From Moniliella sp. 'wahieum' (lineage: Eukaryota; Basidiomycota; Moniliellomycetes; Moniliellales; Moniliellaceae), in NCBI GenBank assembly GCA_003971905.1, contig RSEE01000032.1:372001-436000 (forward strand): a DNA stretch of 64,000 bases. Direction: 5' to 3'. Below are positions 35,150 through 46,018 of the stretch, piece by piece. Made by a program: the position numbers and the translations under genes. Numbering within the stretch: position 1 is the stretch's first letter; each line of letters starts with the position of its first letter. The notes below the pieces were generated by a model, which was not told the DNA's origin, did no database searches, and worked only from the letters and a program-made list of their open reading frames with translations.

Positions 35150-36290
35150 GTCGAAGTCCCCGGCGACCTGCCCATCCACGCTGCCATCCATCACGCCCAC
35201 GACTCAGCCTTGGCGAGCCACGAAGGGCGTGACAAGACGCGGGTCCGTGTTCGCACTCCATATTGGTGGCCGCGCCTGTCAGCCGACAGTGGGCCTATAC
35301 GTGCGCTTGTGCGACCGCTGTCAACGGACCAAACCGCTGCTTTGCCACCAGCCCACCGGACAAGCTCGGCCCTTCCCCCTTCTCCCCAAGGCCCGTGGAC
35401 CCACTTTGACGATGGATCATATTACCCAGCTCCCCCGATCTAACGGTTATACAAGGCGATTTTGGTGGTGGTGGATCGGCTCGCCAAAATGGGTGCAATT
35501 CGTTCCAGCCCACACGATGACACCGCGCCACGGCTCGCACGCCAGTTTGTACACCATGTCTTTCGCTACCATGACCTTCCTCGAGATGTGGTGATGAGTG
35601 GTCGCGGTCCGACCTTCACGAGCCACTTCGGGAAAGCCTTGTGTGCCGACCTGGGTATCAAGTTGAGCCTTAGCGCCGCGTACCACCCCAATACGGACGG
35701 CCAGACTGAGCGACTCAACCCGATCCTCGAGCAATACCTTCGCTGGTACCTCGCGAGCAACTGTCCAGTTGCTTTGACCCGCTCCCCAAGGCCAAAATTG
35801 CCTACACCTTCCCCCCCCCACTCGAGCACCACCAGTCCCCCTTTGTCCTCACGTATTGTTCCTACCCCCGGGGGGAATTGGAGCCGCTCCTTGGCCCGTG
35901 CCCGACGCTGCGTCGTACCTTGAGGATTTGCGTTCGGCCCGGGTGGTGGCCTGCCGGACGCTCGCCGTTGCTCAAGAACGCTACCATCACTATGCCGACC
36001 AGCGGCGACCGAGGCGGCTCCCTTCACTGCTGGCCAGCCTGTCTGGTCCACCAGGATAGTCGAGGCCGTCACTTCTCTCGGCTCCTTTTCCGCTGGATCG
36101 AGCCTCCGCCTCCTCTTCCCCGAATAAGCTGCCAACGGTGCGGTTCATCACGAGGTGGAAACACGTCCTCGGCTCTCGCCGCAAGGGCCATGGGGGCAGA
36201 TTGAGTATAGGATTGAGTACTTCGTCCACTTCCGAGCGATCCCATCCACGAGCGGGAGCGGGGTTCCCGCCGCGGACCATATCTCGTGAC
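35150..36290 (+). mobile_element. Degenerate Ty3/Gypsy chromovirus pol fragment (integrase plus chromodomain)
   Basis: A decayed retrotransposon integrase read across all three frames. It shows the zinc-binding H2C2 region (HDSALASHEGRDKTRVRVR, YWWPRLSAD, YVRLCDRCQRTKP; 35195-35335), the catalytic core (MDHITQLPRSNGY, VVVDRLAKMGA, then GRGPTFTSHFGKALCADLGI and AAYHPNTDGQTERLN; 35410-35720) and a C-terminal chromodomain remnant with VHHEVE and IEYFVHFRAIP (36135-36235). The central catalytic Asp expected before RGP is Gly here (about 35600), and frames are broken repeatedly, so the element is dead. No reverse transcriptase or gag was identified; the 34,170-34,860 stretch has only short unrecognised frames. 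Confidence 0.82.
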
Positions 36291-37390
36291 GCCGAGCCGG
36301 TGGTCCGTCTCCATGCCCTCTCCCGCGATACGCCCGCCTCTCATGCCCGCCCACTCGCCCTCTCTCGTCTCTGTCGCCGCCCGAGAGACGAGTCTGAAAG
36401 GGGCAAGGTCATGGTTTGGCTGATCTCGCTCCCATGTCCAATTTCTTCGTCTGAGCGTGTTTTGCTCTTTCCCTGTTTCTCAGTCCGCTTCGCACCGTGT
36501 CCTTCTCTCTCTTGCCCGCGAACGAACTGCTATCCCTCCTAGCCTAGTCCCGACTGTGTCTCCTTCGTCTTAGCCGTGGCCCCAAGAGATCCGTTCTCTC
36601 CAGTGCGGTCATGCTGACGGGTGTGCGCGGATACTATGACACCAACTAGAGGTGGTCAGCGAGGTGAGATATATGGAGTACGCAAAAGCCTTATTAGGGG
36701 AAGAGTCGACGGCAACAAAAACTCTCAGAAGAGGGAGTGCTGGTTGGAGGCCATCTCTACTATATCGAGGTGCAGGCCTATGCCAGAAAGAAAAGGAGCT
36801 CCACGCTGCACACAGGGAGTGGGGCGATGGAGGATGCTGGGTGGATGCGGGGGGCAGGCGGGGGCGGAACGGACGGAGTGGGCGGGTGCGGCAGAGGCGG
36901 GTGGCGGGTGGCGGGCAGGCGGGATTATAGGCTGCCGTGGTGTGGGGAGGCTGTCCTGTCCCATGGATCGGATGGGGACGGCGGCCGCACGGGGGCAGCG
37001 GGCGTTCGGGGCGGAGGCGCTGGCCCATGGAGGTCCATGGAGCATGCACGGAGGCCGACGCGTGTGGGAGTGCGCGGCGCGCCGTGCGGGACCACAGCCG
37101 AGGGCAGCACGGCGCCTGTGCTGGCGGGCGGCCGTGGGGCGGCAGGGCGCGGCCCGAGTGGCGCCAGATTGGGCGCGCAGACGCCGGCAGAGGCAGGATG
37201 CGTGATGGCGGTGCGTGAGCTTGCCGTCGGCCAAGACAGGCTGGGACAGCAGGCCGAGGCGGTCGCAGCACTGCGTCCCCCCGCCGCGCCGCGCCGACAG
37301 TATACCCGCCAGCAGACGCAGCAGCCATCGATAAGCACCGCCTACACCGCCACCGCTTCGGGCCAGCGCCCCCCCCCCCCATCCGCCTCC
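36291..37390. other. Spacer between transposon remnant and the FHA-RING gene
   Basis: The left part may still be transposon-derived. The right part (36,840-37,200) is GC-rich with long accidental open frames on both strands. The promoter of the FHA-RING gene should lie here. Nothing else recognised. Confidence 0.35.
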
Positions 37391-39909
37391 ATGTCGCAGC
37401 TGTCGCCTGAGGCGTCTGCCTCCGCCGCGTCCGCGCGCGCCGCCGGCCGTCTTGCCGGCGTCGCCCGCAATGGTTCCGCCACCGCAGCCCCTCCCCCACC
37501 CCCGACCCCGCCTTCCGCCTCGCACACGCCCCATCCGCTCCCAGAGCACCTCCTCCGCCCTCCCGCCCTCCGCTCCCCCGCGCCCGCGCCTACTGCCGCT
37601 ACGCCAGCCCCCCCTCGGCCGCACTCGCCTCCCGCCGTCGCTGTCTCGGCCGCCGGCCCCTCCTCCGACCGCCCGCCAGTGGCACCAGCAGCAAGCGCCA
37701 CACACCGTCAGTGGCTTCGCCGACGCTCCGTCCCCCTGCCCGCTTCCGACGACCCGCCCCTGTCCAGCCCCGGCCCGGTGCCCGCTGTCGAGCGCTCTGC
37801 TTCCCCCACACGCACGCCCGCCTTCTTCCACATCTCCTCCCGCGTCCAGGCCGCTGCTCACGTGCTCACCCCCACCTCCAGCGCCGACCGGGAGCAGGAG
37901 CCCGATCCCAACCTCCTCGCCCGCACCCGCTCCATCCCTCTCCCCGCCACCGCTGCCTCTGTCCAGCGCCAAAATAGTGCCGGCCCAGGCCACCGTCTCG
38001 GATCGACGGTTGCTTCTGCATGGCGCAGCCCGCGCGGCCGCTCGCTTCCTCGGCCCAAGTGCCTGCCTCTGCCGCCACCGCCCCGGCAGGCTCTTCTGTC
38101 CCCGCCCGTTCCTCCTCTAACCGCCTGGCCAGCTCAGTGCCGCGAGCCCGCCCCTGGCTCGGACCAGGGCGCCAACCCGATCCATCCGCTCCGCCTCATC
38201 CCGCAGATGGACCCGTTGCGAGCCCAGGCTTCCTTCTTTGGCCCGGTCGAACGCTACGTGGAACAGGACGGCGAGGCAATAGCCATTGGCCGCTTCACCT
38301 CGCGTGCCCCTTGGCCCCCCGAAACAGAAGGCGAGCCTACCACCGCCACGGATTTCTGCTGCGCCCAGTGATTCGCCCGCGCAACACACGGCCGATGCCG
38401 ATGCCGACGCTGAGGCCGAGGCAGATGCCCATCCCACCCCTCCCCCTCGCATCAAGGGCGGCGGTATTCCAAACTTAAATGGCGGCCCCGAGGAGGTGGA
38501 GCGTCTGCGCGTTGCGTTCCCAGCCAAGGTGGTGTCCGGGGAACACTGTCAAATCTGGTGCACCTATTCGCTGCCTGCGTCGGTCGAGGCTGCGCGGGTC
38601 AGCTCGGGGTCGGACGAGCTGATGCGAACATTCGCTCCCCGTGTCGGAACGGCACAGTGGCAAGCAGCTCGTCGGCGCGCTGGAGGCTCGGCCGCGGCGC
38701 AGGGTACCCTGCACTGGTGGCTTCGCGATCTGGGCAGCAGTGCCGGCACGTTTCTAACCACCAGCGCATCTCCCCGTCTGGCACGCTCTCCATCCCACGC
38801 GAGCTGCACGATGGCGATGTGATCCAGTTGGGGGTGGACTATGCCAGGGACGCGACGAGTTGTTCCGTGCCGTTCGAATGCGCATCGAACTCCACCCCAG
38901 CTCTTCCCGCGTCGGCGGGGAGTACATGGGCCAGGCGCAACGCCAACTTGCCCAACTCCAACATACCGACCTCGAGCCACCCGCCGCTCGGCGTCGCAAG
39001 CAACAAAACGTGTGGCGCTGGCCGATGCTGCATCTGTGCGTCCTCATCTGATTTCGTCTTGTGTCCCTCTTCTTCTTTGTCCCCTTCCCATCGGGGCTGA
39101 ATGTGGATACGTGTGGCGTGGATGCTAACCTGTTTGCTCTGTCCCCTTTGCCGTTTCCACTACAGTCTCTATGGCGTGGCGGTGGCTCAAGCCTTGTTTG
39201 TGGCGCCTTGTTCCCACACGTTTCACTTTAAGTGCATCCGTCCTTTACTCTCCCGCACCCACCCGGGCTTAGCTGTCCGCTCTGCCGTGCCTTTTTCGAT
39301 CTGGATGAGGATGTGGACGATGTGGAGTACATTTCCGCCTCCTCCTTCTGACCCCGCCCCGCCTCCGCCCACCGCGTCCAGCACCACCCCGGCTCCAGCG
39401 CGCGCATCTACTGCGCCCATCGCCAGCGCCGGCCCAGGCTCCGGCCTTACCTCGACCTCGTCCTCTGCCCTACCAAGTTCCAGTGCCCTGCCCATCCCAT
39501 CCCCGCTCCGGTACCCGAAGAAGAACCGAGCGTGGTGCAGGACGTGCTGACGCCCGTTGGCTCGCCGACCGACGACGCGTGGGCACTCACTGGGCCCGGC
39601 ACCCCGCCCGCCGAGGGCTACCCTCGCTCTCGACCCTGGGCGAGTCGGTCTTGGCCGAAGTAGCGAGCGGGTCGACGGGTACGCTGCCCGCGTCCTGCGC
39701 CGACGCAGCCGCGTGCGCCGCGCCCTGGTCTCCCCCAGACTTATGGCTCCGTTCCTCCTCCTGCTTCGGCAGGTCCCGCCCCAGTCACGTTGGCGTCCGT
39801 CGCCAAGACTGCCGCTGCCCCTGCCCCTGAGCCGACGTCCACCTCGATTCCCGCGGCGACTGCGTCGAGTGGGCGCCTGGCCGAGCCAGTTGACGAGACG
39901 GCGGCCTAA
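37391..39909 (+). CDS. DMA1: FHA-RING E3 ubiquitin ligase of the Dma/CHFR family
   Basis: Dma ligases bind phosphothreonine through an FHA domain and ubiquitinate spindle or septation regulators. A long Pro/Ser/Ala-rich N-terminus (start ATG 37391, MSQLSPEASASAASARAA) leads to IHPLRLIPQMDPLRAQASFF (38180), AIAIGRFTSRA (38275), VAFPAKVVSGEHCQIWC (38515-38560; FHA core with the conserved Ser-x-x-His), LHWWLRDLGSSAGTFL (38712), RISPSGTLSIPRELHDGDVI followed by QLGVDY (38770-38840) and a tail helix. The RING starts CCIC, is split by an intron (about 39035-39165, ending CTACAG), and continues LYGVAVAQALFVAPCSHTFH followed by FKCIRPLL and, after one shift, a CPLC pair, giving a RING-H2-like ligand pattern. 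A missing G at the 39035 donor is the simplest reading. The Pro/Ala/Ser tail ends at the stop at 39907-39909. Several frame changes are needed. Confidence 0.86.
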
Positions 39910-39974
39910 GGGGAAGAGGAAGGAATCAAGGCAGGGGGGTTCGGGGTTTCCACTCCTTTTTTTCTGCCCTTGTT

Positions 39975-40042
39975 ACCTTGTTATTTTCCTTCCTTTCCTT
40001 TCCTTTCCTTTCCTTTTCCTTTCCTTTCCTTCCTTTCCTTGC
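39975..40042. repeat. TTTCC/CCTTT pentanucleotide tract
   Basis: An imperfect (CTTTC)n microsatellite immediately 3' of the FHA-RING gene, probably within its 3' untranslated region. Confidence 0.8.
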
Positions 40043-40238
40043 GCTTTCTCATGTGCTTACGTCTATCTTCATACCCTTCTACACGTCGCGTGGGTGGAAC
40101 ATTGAGACGTATGGGAGGTGGATATGTCGCTTGCGGCCGCCTCTTGTCCGTAGACCACACACAGCCCGCACCGGAGCGATAGTTCCCCTCTGCGCACGGA
40201 GCGCAAGACAAAGACTAGAGCGAATATAAGTTAAATCT

Positions 40239-40284
40239 TGAACAAGCAGAATGCGCGGATGCTTGAACAAGCAGAATGCGAGAA
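40239..40284. repeat. Short direct repeat (about 22 bp, two copies)
   Basis: CTTGAACAAGCAGAATGCG occurs twice in tandem just left of repeat copy D, possibly a duplication at or near an insertion boundary. Confidence 0.6.
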
Positions 40285-40299
40285 GACGCCAAGTACCAG

Positions 40300-40629
40300 G
40301 GACGCACTCAAGAGACGTTTTTCCCCCTGGTTTTGACGACGCGAGGATACTACGGCACCAAGACGGCGAGCAAGTTGTTTGCGCATTGGAAGGAGTTGGC
40401 TACTAAGTCTCAGTGGAAATGGTTCCTCGCTCGGATGTCAACCACGTTCCTCCGTGTCCACACGCGCTTCCTAGGGTACGGGACCGGATGGCATGAGCCG
40501 GAGGGTCCTGATATCCTGGCGATCCCCCTGGTTCCTTGACCCTGGTGGCGCCCCTAAGTAACCCCCCAAGATGAACGGTTAGGTTTAGACGTAGCGTTCC
40601 CCCTGTCCCAGCCTTAAGCTCTGTCAATG
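40300..40629 (-). mobile_element. Dispersed repeat, copy D (inverted), abutting the KIN1 stop codon
   Basis: Reading on the minus strand it begins CATTGACAGAGCTTAAGGCT and is the best preserved copy: it matches copy B almost exactly over the first 85 bases and copy C over about 330. Its outer end lies about 15 bases from the KIN1 termination codon, so KIN1 transcripts must end in it or read through it. No open frame. Confidence 0.7.
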
Positions 40630-40643
40630 AAATGGACGCAAAG

Positions 40644-43600
40644 TTAAATCTGGTTTCGGCAACCAAGGTTCGGTCAGTTAGTCGAACGTTGTCCAGCACA
40701 CTTCGCCCCCTCCCCACCCACACAACAAAGCCAGCCCACACGTACCTTTGCATCCTCGAGAATGCGTTTGGCCAACAACTGGTACTGCCATGGGTTGCCT
40801 GCCACCCGTCGGAACTGCACCCCGCTCAACCTAGCAGCGGCACCCGCACCACGCATACTTCGAACCGCACCGTCATCTCTTCCAGCGTGCTGGGCGTCAG
40901 CCTTTCCTCCACCCCCTCCGCCGCAGCAGCCGCGGGAGAGGAAGTCTCCGAACCGCCCGAGGCTGGGGCCGGGGGCGGGGCAGGAGCAGGCTGCCCGTCC
41001 CCTCCGCTCGACACGGGCATCTGCATCGGCGTCTTTCGCCGCCAAGGCATACGCAATGTCGATCCCACCAACGGCGAGAAGGGCGACGAGACCGAATCCA
41101 GCTCCGGTACCACCTCGACCGGGTCCGTCGAGGCAACATCCTCGCTCGCTTGCCAGCCCAGATCCAACGTGCCACTGTCTTGGCGCCCGAGCCCAGTGTC
41201 GTCGTCCTGACTTGGGCGAGGCGAGTGGGACGCCGGTTGCGTGCCACCCTCTGCACCAGCTTTAGCGCCCGATCCCGACCCCGAGCCTGGCCCGGATCCC
41301 GGTCCGGATCCCGGCCCCGAGCCCGAGCCCAACCCAGAGGGAACCGGGGCCAAACTGGGCGCATACAGGCATTCAAACCCGCCGGGAATCGGGTGGAAGA
41401 GGACGCCCATCCGGGTCAGAGCCGCTGCCAACAACTTCTGTACTTTTTCCGGGGCGCGGGAGGAAGTGGTCTGGACACTGAACAGGCCCTTGAGGAACAC
41501 TGGTTTCGCCCCGCCGGGCGCAGCCTCGGACTCGACCGCCGCCAGCCCGCCATCCCGCGAGCTTGGCGCTGGACTCGCCTCAAGCATATCAGCGCCTGGC
41601 CCCTGGTCTGTGCCAGGCGCAGAGGTAGGCGGGGGCTCGGCAAAGGGCATGCTGATCGAGCGAGACATGAGCTGGCCCAACTTTTTGAGCGAAGCCAGAG
41701 GACCCGCTTCCGGCGCAGCAGCCACGTGCGATGCGCGGGTGCGGCGTCACTAGTAAGCGGAGGACGTCCGCTTTAGACGGAAGAGTGGAACCTGGGTCGG
41801 GGGTCATGCGAGGAATGGGCGTCAAGCTCGAGTGCATCGAAGCCGCTCTTCGTGGGGGTGAGCCCAGCAGCACCCTGGTCCATCGGAGCGAGCGTCGGTG
41901 CCGATCCATGCTCTTCGGCTTCCAAGAAGAAAGCGGGTTCAACCCACCGGCACGCCAACCGCCAAGAGTGATGCCTCGCGTGTGCCGTTCGCGTGGTGAC
42001 GAAGGAGGTTTGGCACCGCCTGTCCCAGCTCCCGTTCCCAATGGGCCGGGGGACCCGTTGCCCCCCTTGCAACGCCAATCCTAGTCCCCGCCGCCGAGGG
42101 CGTGCGCGACATGTGAGCAGACCGCACGGAGGAGAAAGAGCTGCGGCTCGGGGGCCCGAGAACGGATGCGGGGAACGAGGCGGAGCAACCATCTGATCCA
42201 ATTGGGCCCCAGCATTGCGCGAGCGCGGAGGCCCACGCATCTCCCCTACCGGACGCGAACGGTCACGATAGTCCGTGTCGAACACAGGCACACGGCTGTG
42301 CACCGGACTGGATGGCGGCAGGGGCTTTCGAAACCTGGGACGGGGTGAGAACGAGTGGTGCGAGCGGACGACGTGCTCGCCCTCGCACCCGAAGCAATGG
42401 AGAGCGCATCGCTGCTACCTGCATCCAAGCCACGAAGAGCCAAGGGCGGAGCGACGGTGATGCCCACGTCGCTCAATCCTGACATCATGCCCGGAGTGTC
42501 CAGTCCACGTGGCCATCGCATCGATTCGGACGGGCGCTGGGGCACACTTAATTCCCAAGCAGGGCCAGAGTGCAACGTAGGCGTGACCGACGAAGACGTA
42601 GGCATGCCGTCGCTTTCGCCCCCGGTGTTTCGAGGAGGCTGTGCATTCGAACCAAACCCGCTCGTCGACGGACTGGCGGGGATATCGTCAACGGTCGGCA
42701 TGCTGCTACCCATGTCGGCAGTTTGACTGCTGGCTGCAGGGAGAGCGGGAGGCGCGCTGGGTGGCCCAAGCGCACTAGGGATCCGGAGAGCGGCCTCGGC
42801 AAAGGCAGGAATGCCCCCGCTTTGTTCTTCACGCTCAAGCTTTTCGCGGACCAAGTAGTACACGCTCAACATGGGATGGAAGCCCGCTGTGGGGTCCAAA
42901 CTGGCTGGATCGGGTGCTGGAAGCTCTTGTTCCTCCGCCGTGCCCGAAGAAGCGGTGGGGGCTGCATGCATTGGAGGAGGAAGGGGCGGGGGGCGAGGAG
43001 AGGCGGAAAGACTATCTGGCCCCATTGCGTGCCCATGCCGGTTGTCCCAAGCAGCGAGAGCAGCCAGATACGCATCCGAAGTGAGGATCTCGATCAGCTT
43101 GCGCTCAATCTCCTGGGGATCGCCAAACGAAAATCCTTGCATGTGTTTCATCACACGGCTGTCCAGTTCTTCGGGCCGAAGGGGCATACGCCGCGGCAGG
43201 TGCGAGTCAGGTGGGCCGTCGTGACCTTTGGTGAAGAAAGGGTGGCTAGCCAGCTCGGGAAGCGTGGCGCGCAGTTGGGGATCGACCATCAGCATCCTTC
43301 CCAAGGCATGGCGACAATCCGACGTCAGATGAGCAGGGAACTGGACTTGACCCTGTTGAATCTTGCGGTGCAATGCCGAGACAGAAGGGTCATCAAACGG
43401 TACACGGCCCGCGACGAGGACAAAGAGAACCACGCCCAATGACCATACGTCCACTTCCGGTCCCACATAGGCCCGGGCACGTAGCAGTTCTGGTGCCGCG
43501 AAGTAGAGACTTCCACAAAACGTACGGAGGGCGCGGTGAGGAGACCATAGGTTGGCCAGACCAAAGTCAACCAACTTGACGTTGCCCGCTTCCGAGAGGA

Positions 43601-44936
43601 GAATGTTCTCGATCTTCAAATCGCGGTGCACCACATTGTTGGCATGAAGGTAAGACAAGGCACTGACAAGTTGGCGTGCGAATCGACGTGCGACGCGTTC
43701 ACGCAAGCGGCCATGGGCAATAATGTAGTCGAGAAGTTGTCCGCCCGAGACGTACTCCTCGACGAGGTAGTAGTAGTGAGGCTGCACAATTAGCTCCCGG
43801 AGGCCGCATACGTATGGGTGATATAGGAGAAGTTGCAAACTGCCCTCGCGAAGCGCACGAAGCTCCTTCGCCGCGTCTTTGTCCCGCGCCCGTGTCAATG
43901 CCCCGATCGGCGGTGGTGCCCACTCGGGGTTCGAGCCTGTCGCCTCGGCCGACGAGACAGCGTGTTTGCGTGCTTGCTCATACACGGCTGCCACACTCGT
44001 GTGACGTGGGACCATCTTAATAGCGACCTTGGTCCCCGTTGCGGTCAGCGTGGCTAGTTTCACCTTGCCCATGCTCCCAGCCCCGAGCGTTTTGCCCAGT
44101 ACATAGCCGTTGAGGACCCGTTTGGGTCTCCGCTCTCGTGTCCGCTCCCGTTCGAGCTCGGTCGCCTCCTCAGCAGAGAAGGGAGCGGGGCGGGGCGATT
44201 GGTGCTGAGATCCCACAGTGGGCGATCCCTGAGATGGAGGGGCAGATGGCCCAGGGGCAGACGCAGCATCTTGTGGGGGAGGTACTTGCTTGACTGGGGG
44301 TGGGGTCCGGTGGCGAATCTGCAACGGAGGCAACGGGGATCCCAATCGCCGTTGGGAGGCGGGCTTCGGCAAGGGTCCGGTGGGGTCCAGTGGTGGGAGA
44401 AGAGAGGCGGGTTTGGGCGAGGAAGGATGGACTAGGTCGACAGTGGAGCGATCAGCGCCGGGATGGATGCACACAGTGGCAGCTGAGACAGCGGCAGAGC
44501 ACTCGCCGCTGGCCGGGGTCGAGGACGGAGGGGATGTAAGCGAAGGTTGGACAGCAGAGCTCGATGGTGAAGGGGACACAGGTGTCGGCCCTGGTGCCGG
44601 GTCAGTAGCGGATGTCGACGCAGGCGTAAGTGCAGATGCAGATGCAGTTGCAGATGCAGATGCCGATGCAGACGCAGATTCAGGTGCAGGCGCAGACGCA
44701 GATTCAGGTGCAAGCGCAGGCGCAGGTACAGGAACGGGCGAGGTAGCCCGCGAGTGAGGGGCGGCGAGCGATCCGGATACGGTGGCCTCCCAGGTGTTGG
44801 GCGGGGTGGAGGAGGCGAGGGAAAGATCAGGCGCGGGGGACGTGAGCGGGGCGTGGGAGGGGGCAGGATAGCCGACCGGTGGTGGGCTAGGGGGCAGCGC
44901 CAGTGGAGAGTCGAGCAGGTGCATCGCCGGACGCAC
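40644..44936 (-). CDS. KIN1: KIN1/PAR-1 (MARK) family serine/threonine kinase
   Basis: KIN1-type kinases act at the cell cortex in polarity, septation and ER-stress signalling. An uninterrupted frame runs from ATG 44936 to about 42246: a disordered Ser/Pro/Ala N-terminus, then the kinase domain (residues about 277-590) with glycine loop LGKTLGAGSMGKVKLA, catalytic HRDLKIEN (about 436), DFG (about 456), activation segment LRTFCGSLYFAAPELL (about 475-485) and DVWSLGVVLFVLVAG. A long disordered linker follows, frame-broken between 42300 and 41730, then the C-terminal KA1 membrane-binding domain: KPVFLKGLFSVQTTSS (41500), IPGGFECLYAPS (41380), EEMTVRFEVCVVRVPL (40880) and VQFRR with NPWQYQLLAKRILEDAK. 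A 96-nt intron (40650-40745, GTACGT...CCAG) joins this to a six-base terminal exon, ATT-TAA, giving the end ILEDAKI. The kinase domain contains a 40-residue insert (about 315-355). Confidence 0.93.
44625..44740. repeat. Degenerate GCAGAT/GCAGGC hexanucleotide array in KIN1
   Basis: About eighteen imperfect 6-bp units encode the Ser-Ala-rich run SASASASATASASA in the KIN1 N-terminus. A smaller CCCGAT/CCCGAG array at 41275-41335 encodes Gly-Ser-Gly-Pro repeats inside the KA1 region. Confidence 0.75.
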
Positions 44937-45586
44937 AGCAGCGGGGGCGGGCTCAGCTGCTAGTCCCTGGGAAGCAGCGAACGACGCGCACGGTGGCCGT
45001 GATGGCAGAGGCGGTGGCGGTGGCGGTGGTGGTGGTGGTGGCGGACGGCAGTGCGGCTGGAGTGGGGTGGTGACGAGGGAGGGGAAGGAAGATGCCGACG
45101 GCTTGGGGGCGTTGGCTGGGCGGCGGGGGGGCGCAGTGGCGCGTGCCGCCCACGAATATGACTAGCCAGTTGCAGCAAAAATCCGCTGCGGGCCGAATGG
45201 CCCGAATGAAATGTTGCAGGCTCGCGCTCTCTTTCTGCCTCTCCCCGCTCCTCCGCACAACTGTCGCCATGGCTACTACCGATGCAAGCAAGCACTCAAA
45301 TAAGCAAAAGCAGAATCCAACAACACATGGCCAAGTGAAGGGGGTGGATAGTGACGTGGGGGTAACCAACCGCTGGCCAACGGGAGTCCGCTGCCGCTCC
45401 GTCAACACCCCTCGGGGTGTGGGGGGGGGGAGGGGGCGCAGGAGTACATTCGAAAATGGAAAATGGAAAATGAAAAATGGAGAATGGGAAAAGGCGACCG
45501 GGCCATGCATCCTGGTCAGATGCAGGCTGCGCTTATTGTAAACACAGTGATGGCAAAAGTAACCAGGGACGACCAACTTCTTGCAT
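44937..45586. promoter_or_regulatory. KIN1 upstream region
   Basis: Should contain the KIN1 promoter and leader. Read on the minus strand it includes a tract of alternating CATTTTCCATTTTCC words (45455-45485) and a run of GTGGCG trinucleotide-like repeats (45005-45050) just upstream of the start. No gene recognised. Confidence 0.4.
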
Positions 45587-46018
45587 TCAAGCAATGCCTA
45601 CAAAGAGAGCGATGGCCAGGGCAAGCGACGCGGCCAATGAAAAGGGGGCACCAACTACCGTAGCGGGGCTCTTCTTGTATGCCGCCGAGGCGGTGGCCGC
45701 CAATGGGTCCGACTGGGGAGGGAAGAGGGAGGAAAGCAAAGCGGACGAATCAACACTGCTCGACGAAAGGGTATTAGTGGGTACCGAGTTGTCCACGCTG
45801 CTGGGCGGAGTGTAGGCTGGTACAGTTCCAAACGTGCCGGGGTTGCCTGCTCCCGAACCCAGCCCGCTGCTGGTGCTGGCCGCTGCAGAGGAAGACGTGG
45901 GACCTTGGCGTTTGGCGGCGAGGAGAGGGGCTGGTGGTGCGCTTGCCTCTACAGCCGCAGCGAGGGCAAGCAGGGCAAGGCCAATGGCCAAGAACACGCG
46001 CATCCCGAGAGAAGGCAT
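45587..46018 (-). CDS. Small secreted, probably GPI-anchored Ser/Thr-rich protein
   Basis: A 143-residue intact frame. It starts MPSLGMRVFLAIGLALLALA (46018; the second Met at 46003 is an alternative), a standard signal peptide with likely cleavage after VEA. The middle is Ser, Thr, Pro and Ala-rich (SSSAAASTSSGLGSGAG), and the protein ends in a hydrophobic stretch PFSLAASLALAIALFVGIA after small residues, the arrangement of a GPI-attachment signal. No enzymatic domain is visible. Such proteins are commonly cell-wall or surface mannoproteins in fungi. It lies between KIN1 and CENP-A on the same strand. Confidence 0.75.
   Translation of the reverse strand: MPSLGMRVFLAIGLALLALAAAVEASAPPAPLLAAKRQGPTSSSAAASTSSGLGSGAGNPGTFGTVPAYTPPSSVDNSVPTNTLSSSSVDSSALLSSLFPPQSDPLAATASAAYKKSPATVVGAPFSLAASLALAIALFVGIA

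Noticed and set aside
36625-36655. Possible second LTR: GGATACTATGACACCAACTA resembles part of repeat copy D
   Set aside because: Only about 20 bases match and the orientation is opposite to that needed for a direct LTR pair with copy C.
37020-37499. Minus-strand Pro/Ala-rich frames upstream of the FHA-RING gene
   Set aside because: Antisense composition effect; no conserved motif.
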